Positions 1-10,140 of a stretch of DNA of 64,000 nt are shown here, piece after piece. A model generated the notes under the pieces. That model had not been told where the DNA came from and ran no database searches. It saw nothing but the letters and a program-made list of their open reading frames with translations. Made by a program: the position numbers and the translations under genes. Origin of the DNA: Rana temporaria (lineage: Eukaryota; Chordata; Amphibia; Anura; Ranidae); assembly GCF_905171775.1 (NCBI RefSeq), contig NC_053494.1, positions 134,829,592-134,893,591 on the forward strand, in the 5' to 3' direction. Numbering within the stretch: position 1 is the stretch's first letter; each line of letters opens with the position of its first letter.

Positions 1-738
1 CTCACCTATGGTGGGACTGCCTGAAAATTAAAGCTTATTGGAAAAAAATCTTGGCCCTGATAAAGATAATAACAAAAAAAGAAGTGGAAGATAACCCATG
101 GGTAGTTCTCTTTCATGGGGGGGAGATCCCAGAGAAGGAGTACAAGGGTTCACTGACCCCTCATTTATTGAACGCAGCGAAACGATTGATCCCCATTAAA
201 TGGAGAGACGCGAAAAGTCCGCAAATGTGGGAGTGGATCGACTCCGTAGAGGACACTTATAGGAGTGAGAAATTAAAATGCGGGAGCTATAAACACAAGG
301 AAGGGGAAAAGGATATATGGGTACCCTGGTTGGAATTTAAAAAGTCCTGGAGGTTCGCAGAAAACCTGAGAGAGGAATAGGAACGCATTTTTCAATTAAG
401 GGAAGGAGTTCTTATAGTGGAGTCGTGGGATGGTCAAGGGAGGGGGTGGGTAGGGGGGGGAGGGGGGACTTAGTTGGGGAGGGGGGAGATGGGGTGCTGG
501 GTATTTCTTTGTCACACAGATAAAACTTTTTAAAAATTCCGTACTTACTATAAAAGAGTGAGTTTTAAACGGTGGAAAAAAAGATGATAATACAAAAACA
601 AACAAATAAATAAAATAAAATTAACAAGTATAAAAACTGGCATAAGAAATGCACCACAAATGATGCTAAACCAGATGTAGAGACGGAATTTTGAATAAAA
701 TCATGAGCAAGTCTCTCGCTGTGGTGAAGTCTGAAGTG

Positions 739-778
<40 letters not shown>
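1..778 (+). mobile_element. 3' end of LINE, with G-rich 3' UTR and poly(A) tail
   Basis: After the ORF stop there is a 3' UTR with a strongly G-rich, G-quadruplex-prone tract at about 430-493, a common feature of L1 3' UTRs. A run of 38 A at 741-778 is the likely tail. An alternative end is the A-rich (AAATA)n stretch at about 595-625, with the later poly(A) belonging to another insertion. The 5' target-site copy is outside the window, so this cannot be settled here. Confidence 0.6.
3..380 (+). CDS. C-terminal end of an L1/Tx1-like LINE ORF2 (partial)
   Basis: The frame is open from the window edge to a TAG stop at 378-380, giving about 125 residues. It starts with HLWWDCLKIKAYWKKI, matching the H-x-W-W-x-C-x-x-I-x-x-(F/Y)-W-K-K motif near the C-terminus of vertebrate L1-clade ORF2, after the reverse transcriptase domain. 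An LLNAAKRLIP segment and a W-rich tail (WEWIDSVEDTY, WVPWLEF) follow, as in the L1/Tx1 tails common in frogs. The upstream endonuclease and reverse transcriptase would lie outside the window. No stop or frameshift interrupts this piece, so the copy may be fairly young, but activity cannot be judged. The family call comes from recalled motifs, not a search. Confidence 0.75.
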   Translation, partial: HLWWDCLKIKAYWKKILALIKIITKKEVEDNPWVVLFHGGEIPEKEYKGSLTPHLLNAAKRLIPIKWRDAKSPQMWEWIDSVEDTYRSEKLKCGSYKHKEGEKDIWVPWLEFKKSWRFAENLREE

Positions 779-782
<4 letters not shown>

Positions 783-1187
783 ACTGCAGACTATCCCTTT
801 CCAAATCTCTGTCATTACTAATATTAGCACAGTTACAGCTGCTGTAATTACCTCAGACAGAAAATTAATCATCGCTTTGCCTTCTTTCAGCACATCCCAC
901 AACAGTGATAATACTCATAATAAGACCTGCTGATAACTATTAGTAAGCTCGGGGTAGATACTGTTATTTAATGACTGTAGATTTACAAGGAGATCTGAAG
1001 TTAAGTCTCTAGTTATTTTTGGTCAAATTTGATTTTGTTCATTTGCCAAAGACAAACAGAAAAGGGCAACCACATCCTTTAGCCTGTGCTGACCAACCCA
1101 TATAATTAAAGTACATGTAAACACTAAACGAAGAGTATATTTTTTTACTCTAAAAGTTTTGTGTATCAAACAATTGCCACATTTATT
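779..1187. other. No gene or named repeat recognised
   Basis: AT-rich sequence with no convincing coding frame, splice signals or terminal repeats. Confidence 0.4.
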
Positions 1188-1387
1188 TTAACCACTTACT
1201 TACTGGCTACTTGTACCCTCTTCTACCCAGGCCAAATTTTCAGCTTTCAGCACAAGGAGTGTTGAAATTAATCGTAGCATCGATGCATCGCGATTCGACC
1301 ACCCACGATGCGGCATCGATGCTACGACTTGCATTAATCGATTTTATGACGACGTCACCTGCGCGCCGCTAAATGCCCCGTGTCTGA

Positions 1388-1600
1388 AAGCAGCCGAAAG
1401 AAGCCATGGGCGTTAGCCGCGCCTCATTTCACACCCCCCGCTGATGCAGCTCAAGCGGCCGTGGGCGTTAGCCGCGCCTCTTTTCCCGCCCCCCCCCCGC
1501 TGATTCAGCCGAAGAAGCCGTGGGTGTTAGCCGCGCCTCCTTTCCCTCCCCCTGCTGATTCAGCTGAAGAAGCCGTGGGTGTTAGCCACGCCTCCTTTTT
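1388..1600. repeat. Four-copy GC-rich tandem repeat, period 55-59 bp
   Basis: Units are marked by GTTAGCC(G/A)(C)GCCTC at about 1412, 1467, 1526 and 1581. The units differ by small indels in their pyrimidine-rich ends. The array is internal to the hAT-like element. Confidence 0.8.
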
Positions 1601-1732
1601 CTCTAGCATCATGTCTGCAGTCTCTGATCCTCTAGTATCATGTCCGCAGTCTCTGATCCTCTAGTATCATGTCCGCAGTCTGTCCATCTCTTGTATCATG
1701 TCTGCAGTCTCTGTCCATCTCTTGTAGTATTT
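1601..1732. repeat. Tandem repeat, period about 29 bp
   Basis: At least four units containing CTAGTATCATGTC(C/T)GCAGTC (markers at 1611, 1639, 1669 and 1698), directly after the GC-rich array in the same element. Confidence 0.8.
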
Positions 1733-1836
1733 TGGGGTCAGTCTGGAGCTCCTCTTTAAGTTGTCTGCTGTGTTTACAGTTTGCTACATGCAGAGAGTTT
1801 TTTTTTTTTTTAAGAACAGATGAAAACCGTGCGCAG

Positions 1837-2346
1837 AGGGGAGCTGCGGTGGCTCAACGCGATTGGCACTGCGCTGACAAGCCATTCACCTCTGCAGCTA
1901 GGGGTTCGGATCCCGGTCTCCGCTACATGTGAATTGAGTTTGGTGGTCTCAGCCCGGCTCCCGGTGGGTGTGCTATGCGAGGTAAGCCTGCGCTTAGTAC
2001 GCCCACCCCCCTCCCACAAAAACCACCACACTTACACGCACTCGAAATTGGGTTAACATGCACACACTTTGACCACGCGGCCTCTAAACAGAGGCGAAGG
2101 ACTAACGGGGCTGGTTGAGCGGGCTAGGTCCTCTCACTCCCTTATAGGGAGTCCCTCTGCCCCGTTGGGCTTTAAAGCAGAGCAGGTAGGGTGGGCTGTG
2201 TGGGAGGACCCCCTCACACACCCGCCATTGCCACCCGGGGCATGGAGAAAGGTGGCAGATTGCCTCTGGGGGAGGCCTGCCTACTCCCAACTCCTGCAGT
2301 CCGGCTCCTCTCTCGAGTACACGCACAAAATACACTTTTAAAAAAA
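1837..2346 (+). mobile_element. tRNA-like SINE with target-site duplication
   Basis: A Pol III type head has an A-box-like TGGCTCAACGCGATTGG (1850-1866) and a B-box GGTTCGGATCC (1903-1913), close to the consensus GGTTCGANNCC. A tRNA-unrelated body of about 400 bp follows and ends in TTTTAAAAAAA (2337-2346). CGTGCGCAG occurs just before (1828-1836) and just after (2347-2355), a clear duplication supporting retroposition. At about 510 bp it is long for a SINE, so the body may be composite. I do not recognise the family. Confidence 0.7.
1850..1913 (+). promoter_or_regulatory. Internal Pol III promoter (A and B boxes) of the SINE
   Basis: The B box (1903-1913) differs from consensus at one position. 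The A box starts 53 bp upstream, a spacing that implies a long variable arm or a small insertion in the tRNA-like head. Confidence 0.55.
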
Positions 2347-3013
2347 CGTGCGCAGTAATCTTGATGCATCGCGGAATCGAACTGAATCGTGGACAGGGTA
2401 ATCGTAATCGAATCGTGAGGCCAGTGAAGATGCGCACCCCTATTCAACACTTTACATGACAATTGCACGGTCATGCTACGCTGTACCCATATGAGAGTTC
2501 AATAATTTTAATCATTTTTTTTTTCACACAAATGGAGATTTCTTTTGGTGGTAATTAACCACAACTGTGTTTTTGGCTAAATAAATTAAAAAATACAGAA
2601 AAAGATGAAAACAGGTAATTTTTCTCCTTCACCAATGAGGCTGCACTGATGGGCATGAATAGGTGGCACTGATGGGCACTGATAGGCGATGCTGATGGGC
2701 ACTGATAGGCAGCAGTAGTGGGCACTGGTGGGACTGCACCGATAATCAGAGTAGATGACCCTTTAACAGAAGCTGGTTATCGGCTCGGCTTTCCTCAATA
2801 ACCAGCTACTGTTTACATAGTGATCAGCTGTCATTGGGCACAGGTGATCACGTGGTAAAGGGCCGCTGTGATTGGCCCTTTACCCGATCTGTGATTAGAG
2901 GAGTCCAAAAACACAGGGGGTGTGCAGGCAATGCGACCACGGAAGAACGTTATATAATGCCCTTCCGGAAAAGTAAGCCAAAATAAGACTACAGCGCGCG
3001 GTGAAGTGGTTAA

Positions 3014-3339
3014 AGGAAGAACCTGTTTCAATAACTTTTTAATCCTTGTTGCATCTCTATGCTACCGATCTTCTGCATGCTCTGTGTAATCACTCTGACT
3101 ACATGCATGAGTTCCAGTGATGGCTGCATGGCATTTTTAAGGCAGACTTCTGAACAACCACAATGCCCACGCATGGATCGAAATTTGGCCTGTCCCTGCT
3201 GAACCAGCTGAATTTGATCCATGTATAGCCAGCTTAATATTGATTGCAACAGCAACTTGTAGGGACCTTCATGGCAGGATCATCAAGTATTATATTAAAG
3301 CCAAAGTTTAGTCCAAAAGAGCAAAATTGACACTGCAGA

Positions 3340-3379
<40 letters not shown>

Positions 3380-3680
3380 ACACACACACACACACACACA
3401 GAGTCTAGCACACTGTGGGTATACAGCATGGCAAACTAGGGGCACAGCATTGACACAGTATGGATGAAGAACAGGTGGGGTACAAACAGTGGCTAGCAGT
3501 GTGAGGGTGTATATAACACGACAGTATAGTCGTTGGGGGGGAATTTTTTTTTTTAACGTTGGTAACCAGGGTTATTGAAACTAGGAGGTGGGTAAAGGGC
3601 TATAGCACAAACTTGGTGCAAAAGTTTTTGGACAAATATTAAGCTTCAGGTGTCTGTTTTCTGGACTGTATCACACAATT
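3014..3680. other. Unassigned sequence with one microsatellite
   Basis: No gene recognised. The only clear feature is the GA/CA repeat listed separately. Confidence 0.4.
3343..3400. repeat. (GA)n(CA)n compound microsatellite
   Basis: About 17 GA units run directly into about 12 CA units. Confidence 0.95.
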
Positions 3681-3689
3681 AGCCTAGGG

Positions 3690-3829
3690 CAATGATGGCG
3701 AACCTTGGCACCTCAGATGTTTTGGAACTACATTTCCCATAATGCTCAACAGCCTCAACTACAATGCAGAGTGCATGAGCATTATGGGAAATTTCAAAAC
3801 ATCTGGAGTGCCCAGGTTCGCCATCACTG
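3690..3829. mobile_element. Short hAT-type MITE with 8-bp target duplication
   Basis: Inverted ends: CAATGATGGCGAACCTTGGC at left and GGTTCGCCATCACTG at right. It belongs to a vertebrate hAT MITE type with AGATGTTTTGGAACTACA inside. The 8-bp flanks GCCTAGGG (3682-3689) and GCCTAGGT (3830-3837) match at 7 of 8 bases. The duplicated bases are the terminus of the split MITE. Confidence 0.8.
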
Positions 3830-3852
3830 GCCTAGGTTCACATTGCTGCAGG

Positions 3853-4355
3853 TTAAAGGGGTGGTTCACCCTAAAAACTACTTTTTTATTACACTGGCCC
3901 CCCACATTACAATACGATTAAGGCTATTTTTTTTTTGATGCTGTACATACCTTTGTACAGCATATTCACCCGTTGCGAGTCCCGCGGGTGTGGGCGTTCC
4001 ACACATGTCTGTGATTGGCATTTTGACCAAAAACGAGCTCCCCCCCGTCGTGTAAGCCGCGTCACGGTTGGCGAAAGGAGCCGAACGGCGATGCGCATGC
4101 GCAGTATATCGCCGACTGGCCGTTCGGCACCTTTCGCCAATCGTGACGCGGCTTACGCGACGGGGGGAGCTCGTTTTTGGTCAAAATGTCACAGACATGT
4201 GAGGAACGCCCACTCCCGCGGGACTCGCAACGGGTGAATATGCTGTACAAAGGTATGTACAGCATCAAAAAAATAATAATAGCCTTAATCGTATTGAAAT
4301 GTGGGGGGCCAGTGTAATAAAAAAAAGTAGTTTTTAGGGTGAACCACCCCTTTAA
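3853..4355. mobile_element. Near-perfect 0.5-kb palindromic TTAA MITE
   Basis: Almost the whole element is one inverted repeat centred near 4104, with TTAA at both ends. The outer arms are TTAAAGGGGTGGTTCACCC and its complement, and the inner arms include GTTGCGAGTCCCGCGG and GCCGAACGGC. The transcript or single strand would fold into one long hairpin with a very short loop. Removing it rejoins the interrupted MITE at a single TTAA. Confidence 0.85.
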
Positions 4356-4584
4356 CTCGGGGGCGGTTTTACAAACATCTGTGCGGGTTCCTGTACAGAT
4401 TGTCTATACAAATGGCCTCCCGAAGTCACCAAAAGTAGTACAGGAACTACTTTTGGGAATCGATGCGGCGCCACACCGGTCCAGACAGTGCCATTGTCGG
4501 CAATAGCCGCCGATTTGGCACGTGACTTGACATGTCAAATCACATGCCAAATCGTTCCAATGTGAACCTAGGCTTGCTGATATT

Positions 4585-5238
4585 TAGGGCCGAAACAACT
4601 AATCGATTAATCGACAACTAATCGATTATGAAATTAATCGATCACAATTTTCATAATCGATTAATCGGCCAGTAACATAATAGGGTTAAAAAAACTAAAA
4701 TTAGCCCCTCATTAGTACAAAAAAGCACATTGCTACTGTAAATATCACTTTCACTGTCCCACAGTAAAAAAAAAAAAAAACAACACCTTACAGTAGCGAT
4801 TATTTGCTCTTTTTGTACTTGTTTTTTTAACCCCATTATGTTACTAAACATCTCAGGCCTGGGTCACACCTCTGTGTGTTTTTTGGTGCTTTTTGCAGAA
4901 ACACACTACAGTTCATTTACATGTTTTCCTATGGGACACGTTCACATCCATGATTTTTTTTTCAGCTGCTGCGTATTTGGAAAGGGCAAGGACTTTTTAA
5001 CGCAAAACGGTGCTTTTTTTTTTTTTTTTTTTGGTTCAATATACTTCAATGGAGAAGCCGCAGAAAAGCATGTAATGTGTTTTTGTGGCAATTTGTGTTT
5101 TGTAATCTGCCAAACAACAAATTGGCCCCAAATTTTTTTTTAAAATGCAATTTTTTTTTTAAAGGCTATTAACCGATTAATCGAAACAATAATCGGCCAA
5201 CTAATCGATTATAAAAATAATCGTTAGTTGCAGCCCTA
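4585..5238. mobile_element. Non-autonomous hAT element with perfect 8-bp target duplication
   Basis: Ends TAGGGCCGAAACAACTAATC and GTTAGTTGCAGCCCTA are inverted and rich in ATCGATTA words, as in vertebrate hAT elements. CTGATATT flanks it exactly on both sides (4577-4584 and 5239-5246). The interior holds two oligo-A/T runs and no transposase. Confidence 0.85.
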
Positions 5239-5246
5239 CTGATATT

Positions 5247-5940
5247 CCCATTGAAGTCTAGATGGCCAAAAATGAATATTTACATATTCTATGATATGTT
5301 ATTTTTTCTTAATCTCAATACACATTTAATGTAAAAAAAAAAAAAAAAAAAAAAAAAGGAAGACCGATTATGCTCCAAAGAAAGCTCATGTACTTTTTGG
5401 AGCGCAAGCTGTAGAGCAAGGAAGCATACAAGTGTGAATACAGACAATTAGAAAGAATGCAATTCTGCATGTTGAGCAGCATAGTGAAAACTGCAAGATT
5501 TTTAAAATAGACAGATTTTTTTCCCCCATACATTTTAATGGAGTTTTCTGAAAAACACATACTTACACATGTTTTCAAACCCTCTGTAGGGCCAAAAATG
5601 GATGATGCCACCCCTTTACTACTACTGCAAAAACAACATTTCATCCGATAAGCTTTTTCTTTCTATTTTTGTTGAAAAAAATAAAAAAACATGATCACAT
5701 GATATTAATTCTATGTGCATAAAACACTAAACTGTGCATAACCTTGTAGAAGAAGAGTGCTCCTCCAGCTTGATGTCCTTAATGTTACAAGGGTACCTTG
5801 ACTTTCTTCTCCATTAGAGAAAGCAATTAGTGCAGCACTTAGGCATTACAGAAAAACTATAAATAAAATGCAAGTCATTTGTGTTTATGTGGTCCTTCCA
5901 GCCATTCGGCCAGTTCAGATAAAAAGCGACATTAAACAGT
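5247..5940. other. Unassigned sequence with poly(A) run
   Basis: A run of A at about 5333-5357 is the only salient feature. No gene is recognised. Confidence 0.4.
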
Positions 5941-5941
5941 A

Positions 5942-6310
5942 AGACCCCTTTCACTCGGAGGTGGCTTTCATGTGTTTTAGCGCTAGAAACAGCGCCTGAA
6001 AAGCGCCTTCCATTCATTTAAGTGCGACTTTTCACACTAGGGCGGTGCATGTGCAGAACGTTAGGAAAAAAGTCCTGCAAGCAGCATCTTTGGGGTGGAT
6101 TGGGAGCGCTGTATTTAGCGCTCCCAAAACGCCCTGCCCATTAAAATGAATGGGCAGCGCTTTAAAAAAAATTTAAAAGCAATTCGGAAGTGCCGCAACA
6201 GGGGTGCTTTTAACCCCTTCTTTGGTGTTAAAAGCGCCCCACTAGCAGGCAAAAAGTGCTGCTTAAACTCGCTAAAGCACCGCTAAAATGAGCGGTGCTT
6301 TAGCACCAAA
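5942..6310. mobile_element. Partial MITE, 'CCCCTTTCAC' class
   Basis: It begins GACCCCTTTCACTCGGAGG and contains AGCGCT-rich inverted pieces (for example GAGCGCTGTATTTAGCGCTC near 6106-6125). The usual right terminus is not found, so the copy looks truncated. Confidence 0.5.
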
Positions 6311-6784
6311 GCAGCTGCGGCCCCAGAGTCTAAAACTGGTGTCAAGCGAACGTATGTTACAATCACCAGTGAGAAGTTACTGTTCAGTGTACAGCAGATC
6401 CTCTGAACTCAAGTTATTTACAAGAGATATTTTTTCTAATTTGGCATTTAGATATTTTTCTTGTTTTCCCACACGCCATCTGGGCTGTGTAGTGAAGATA
6501 AAAACACCAACTACAAAGATCTTCGTTTCTTCAAGGCCGGGCGGTGGGGTGGATACCCAGCGAGTCCCAGCTGTGTCCATAAAGGTGAAAGGAGGAGAAC
6601 AATCAAGTATTTGCACCCCACACACTGCCTTGGTCCCTGCCAATTAACCTCTCTGTCATCGGCTCTGCAATAAAAACAATGCATACCTTTTCTACTAGCA
6701 TCTGAAATATCAAGATTCATTATCGGGACCCTCAAATAGTATTGTTCATCGTAAATTAAGGCATAACTCCAAGCAAACTGTGAT

Positions 6785-7184
6785 GCCGCGTACACACCAT
6801 CGGTCAAACCGATGAGAACGGTCTGATGGACCGTTTTCATCGGACCAAACCGATCGTGTGTGGGCCCCATCGGTTATTTATCCATAGGTTAAAAAAAAGC
6901 AATCTTGTTTTAAATTTAACCGATGGATACCTAACCGATAGAAAAAAAAAACGATCGTTTGTAGGCACGTCCATCGGTTAAAAATCCACGCATGCTTGGA
7001 AGCATTGAACTTCGTTTTTTTCAGCACGTCGTCGTGTTTTACGTCACCGCGTTCTGACACGATCGTTTTTTTAACCGATGGTGTGTAGGCACGACTGACC
7101 ATCAGTCAGCTTCATTGGTTAACCGATGAAAACGGTCCATCAGACCTTTCTCATCGGATGGACTGATCGTGTGTACAGGGCTTA
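6785..7184. mobile_element. GTACACAC-type MITE (PIF/Harbinger-like)
   Basis: Ends GCCGCGTACACACCATCGGT and GATCGTGTGTACAGGGC are inverted, with repeated CATCGGTT words inside. It shares the core GCATGCTTGGAAGCATTGAA with the copies at 33784-34142, 47031-47416 and, in reverse, 21846-22146. No coding frame. Confidence 0.75.
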
Positions 7185-7283
7185 AAATGCACAGATTAAA
7201 TTCATTTATGGGAATTGCTTTACCTGCCAAAGGATATGTAATTTGTACGAGTTAAGAGTACGAGTTTGCACTTTGTAGCTAGG

Positions 7284-7567
7284 AGCCCTGGTTCACACTA
7301 GGAACGATTTGGAACGATTTGAGATGCGATTTGACATGTCAAATCGCATCTCAAATCGGCGGCAATTGTCGGCAATGGCACTGTCCTAATCAGTGCGACG
7401 CCGCATCTGCGATTTCAAAAAGTAGTTCCTGTACTACTCTTTGCGATTTCGGGCCGCGATTTACATTAAATTGTGGCCGAAATCGCGGCAAAATCGCAGC
7501 CGCGAAATCGCGGTAAAATCGCGCATTTTACCGCGATTTTGAATTCGCAGCAGTGTGAACCTAGGCA
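7284..7567 (+). mobile_element. GGTTCACAC-type palindromic MITE
   Basis: Ends AGCCCTGGTTCACACTAGG and CAGTGTGAACCTAGGC. Contains an inner hairpin GATTTGACATGTCAAATC (7327-7344). It is the same family in opposite orientation to 27013-27283. Confidence 0.8.
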
Positions 7568-7816
7568 TAACCACTATCCTCTGGTTCAGTTTTGCCGATT
7601 CCTGTGTCACCTCTCTGCTCTCAACCTACTAATTCAGCAAGGATTCTGCACTGTCATAATTGATTGAGTCACCAAAGACACTCAAAAATTTAAAATTTGA
7701 AGTAGAACTCTAGCCAAAAATTGTATTTTCTATTTTTGCATTGATTTAGGGAAGGGTTAAAATCTGTCAAATTTCTATTTCTATTTTTTACCATTAGGGA
7801 GATTCATCTTTACTAA

Positions 7817-8030
7817 TGGGCTTGGGACCCTGGTCCCAACCTACCTGCCCGATTCCACCAGGAAGCCGCCACTGCACACCACCAATCACAGGCAGCGAGG
7901 CATTTCTCGGGCCGCAGCTGCACAGATCAGGAAATTTCTCACTGCCTGAGATTAGCAGTGTGCAGTGGCGGCTTCCTGGCCGGATCGGGCATGTGGGTTG
8001 GGACTAGGATCCCAGACACACCCAGGCCCA
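7817..8030. mobile_element. Palindromic MITE, possibly hAT-type
   Basis: Arms GACCCTGGTCCCAACCTACC and GGTTGGGACTAGGATCCC are inverted, as are GGAAGCCGCCACTGCACAC and its partner near 7957-7979. The centre (ATCACAGGCAGCGAGGCATT) is shared with 60189-60376, although their ends differ. Confidence 0.65.
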
Positions 8031-8667
8031 TCTCTAGTGGCTAATCACCCATGCGAATGCAGACTAGCTAAACAGATTCTTACTTTCCCTCTCCCCAACA
8101 TATAAGGAATAACCCCATAATGGGGTGAAAGCCCATAAGATTTGATAGCTTATGTTTGTTACAATGATTCAGTTACAGATTGTACTAGTTTCTACTGAAT
8201 CTGAATTCGTAATCATAGTCATTCCTGTCTCCATCATGTATTTCTTTAGTAAAAAATTGCGCAAAAAATTAAAGAATTAAAAATAGCCAGGATGAACCAT
8301 ACACACATCAACCTGCTCAGAGAACTCCAGTACAGTATCGGCTATATATTTACTTGCGACACCATCAATACAAGTCTGTAAATCTCTATACCTTCACCAA
8401 GTCTATCTAAAAGCCATAAATCACATGTAACCGCAGACACAACTGGGTGGGCTGAACAGTTATTTCTAATCATCTGTCAAAATCCAGATAAATATTTTCA
8501 CATTCTAATCTACTTGTTCCTATAATCCTGCATTACCTTCTGCATATATCTAAAACTAAGCTGAAGCAAGGAAACCGAGGCTTCTGTTCAGCTGTCATCG
8601 CTGCTCTATGGATTGCCAAGATGTTGTATTTATAGAAGCTGTGGACCAAAACAATATCTGCAACATT
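8031..8667. other. No gene or named repeat recognised
   Basis: AT-rich, mostly single-copy within the window, with no coding signal. Confidence 0.35.
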
Positions 8668-8916
8668 TTGGTGGCGATTCTGCACTTGTGCGGCTGCATG
8701 CGGGAACCCAATGCGATTTGCAGAAGAAAACGTCCAGATTTTAACAAAACGGCATGGTGTACCATTAACTAATTGCTACTCCATGCACTGAAAAAAGCAG
8801 TGTGGTTTCCCGCATTCCTGCAGGAAACGTAGGTACAGTAGCCCATTTAAATTAATAGGCTGCTGTGCCCATGCAAACGTGGCACGCACAAGCACTTAGG
8901 CGTGAACCTAGTCTTA
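8668..8916. mobile_element. Fragment of a GTGAACCTAG-type MITE
   Basis: The right terminus GGCGTGAACCTAGTCTTA is clear. The left part carries internal hairpin words (TGCGGCTGCATGCGGG, CCCGCATTCCTGCAGG). The left border is approximate. Confidence 0.45.
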
Positions 8917-9297
8917 AAGTGCATCAATGGTCAAAATGTAAAATCATTTATTCACTTCCACATTGCAATTCAATTATTTCTAGCTTTCACCTATTAATCT
9001 GAACAATCTTTGCGTTGTTAGAGTCCATGCACACTTGTGCGACTTAAAAATTGTGGAATTTGGATTTCCATTGCAATTTAACCTGCAACTTCATGCAATT
9101 TTGATGCAACTTTGGATTAGTGTGACTTTGTGCTTTACAAAGTCGTTAGCCAAGTGCAGAATGGAAACTTTTGTTTGGTTTCTTTACTTTCTACCAAATT
9201 CCACATTTTGGGAAAGGAATTCGATTGACGCATTTGAATTGTGTGTGAAGGATAGCTGGTTGTTAAGAAGCAGGCCGGGAAGCCAGCTGCTGCGTCC

Positions 9298-9685
9298 TTA
9301 AAGCGGAGGTTCACCCAAAAATCCACTTTTTGACATTAGCTGTAGCATACTGCTAACATCTGCAGTATGCTGTTTTTTTGTTTTTTTTTACTTGTACTTA
9401 TCGTTATATGAGCCCTTGTTTTCCGGCTCCGAGCGGGGAATCCTGCGGGGAATGGGCGTTTCTAAGCGAAGAGGAGTTGATTGACGGCTGCTAAGGCGCG
9501 TCTTGGCCTCTGTTTAATCTTCAACTGCCATGATGCTGCACATGTGATCAGTTATGACACCAGCCATTGGATGGTTTGACAGTTTGGTTGAGAGCACAAC
9601 CAATGTGACAGTTGGCATTCCCGGCATGCCAGGAATGTAACTGCTTTTTCAAACTGTTAAATTGATGGGTTTACTTCCGCTTTAA
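9298..9685. mobile_element. TTAA MITE, AAAGCGGA family
   Basis: TTAAAGCGGAGGTTCACCC at left and ACTTCCGCTTTAA at right, with TTAA at each end. No coding capacity. Confidence 0.7.
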
Positions 9686-9744
9686 GGATGCTGGAAAGTT
9701 CATTTTGATGGTGAACCTCAGCTTTAACAACTGATGACTTATCA

Positions 9745-9905
9745 GCGGGTTTCTCCACTGAAAAAAAAAAAAAATGAAAAATACGGGGCCTCCCCCTATG
9801 AATACCAGGCCCTTTGGGTCTGGACAGGATTTTAAGTGGAACCCCACGCCAAACATTTAAAACAGGCATGGGGCCCTCCACCAAAATCTATACCAGACCC
9901 TTATC
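9745..9905 (+). repeat. Interspersed repeat fragment of unknown class
   Basis: The segment with CGGGGCCTCCCCCTATGAAT and GGACAGGATTTTAAGTGGAA resembles a common frog and fish interspersed repeat. Class and borders cannot be set from this copy alone. Confidence 0.4.
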
Positions 9906-10140
9906 CACTTTTATGCAGAGTATACATCGGAGTCTATGACCCTCAAGTCGCATGAACGTTAGACCAAAGTAATGCAGGAGCTACCTTAAAGTTGTTGCGA
10001 CTTTAAGTCGCACAAACATGAACGGTACTCATTGAGAAACATGGGGTGTCACTTTCCATGCGACTTTGGGGTCCAAAGTCGTACAAGTGTGAATGGGGCC
10101 TTAAACTTACTTTATGGAGATCCAAAACACATTTCCTTCT

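Larger units (their letters stand above)
1256..2446. mobile_element. hAT-like non-autonomous element nested in the TTAA element
   Basis: The ends carry repeated ATCGATGCATCGCG / GATTCG words (left about 1265-1345, right about 2365-2425). These resemble the ends of fish and frog hAT elements that finish in a short 'aggggtgc' type terminus, seen here in reverse at 2432-2441. Both flanks belong to the interrupted TTAA element. GTGTTGAA on the left and TTCAACAC on the right could be termini or decayed target copies, so exact borders are uncertain. There is no coding capacity. Confidence 0.55.
1188..3013. mobile_element. TTAA-flanked non-autonomous DNA element, host of two nested insertions
   Basis: It begins TTAACCACTT (1188) and ends AAGTGGTTAA (3013), inverted termini with TTAA on both sides, as in piggyBac or Kolobok-type transposition. 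Sequence on either side of 1256-2446 is continuous with the partial copy at 19846-20172 and with the start of 53770-54729. This shows that the middle 1.2 kb is a later insertion. No transposase frame is present. An imperfect array around GGGCACTGATGGGC (about 2635-2745) lies in the right half. Confidence 0.75.
3681..4573. mobile_element. GGTTCACA-type MITE split by other elements
   Basis: The left end (CCTAGGTTCACATTGCTGCA, 3831-3850) and the right part (about 4356-4573, ending AATGTGAACCTAGGCT) match the two ends of the MITEs at 7284-7567 and 27013-27283. They are separated by the TTAA palindrome 3853-4355. A hAT MITE sits in the outermost left bases. The internal AAAAGTAGTACAGGAACTAC core (about 4430-4450) is shared with the other copies. 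Confidence 0.75.

Noticed and set aside
1837..1930. Functional tRNA gene
   Set aside because: A and B boxes are present, but the acceptor stem cannot be drawn convincingly and the unit continues into a 400-bp SINE body with target duplications.
1810..2031. Frames on both strands over the SINE
   Set aside because: Shadow translations of a non-coding retroposon.
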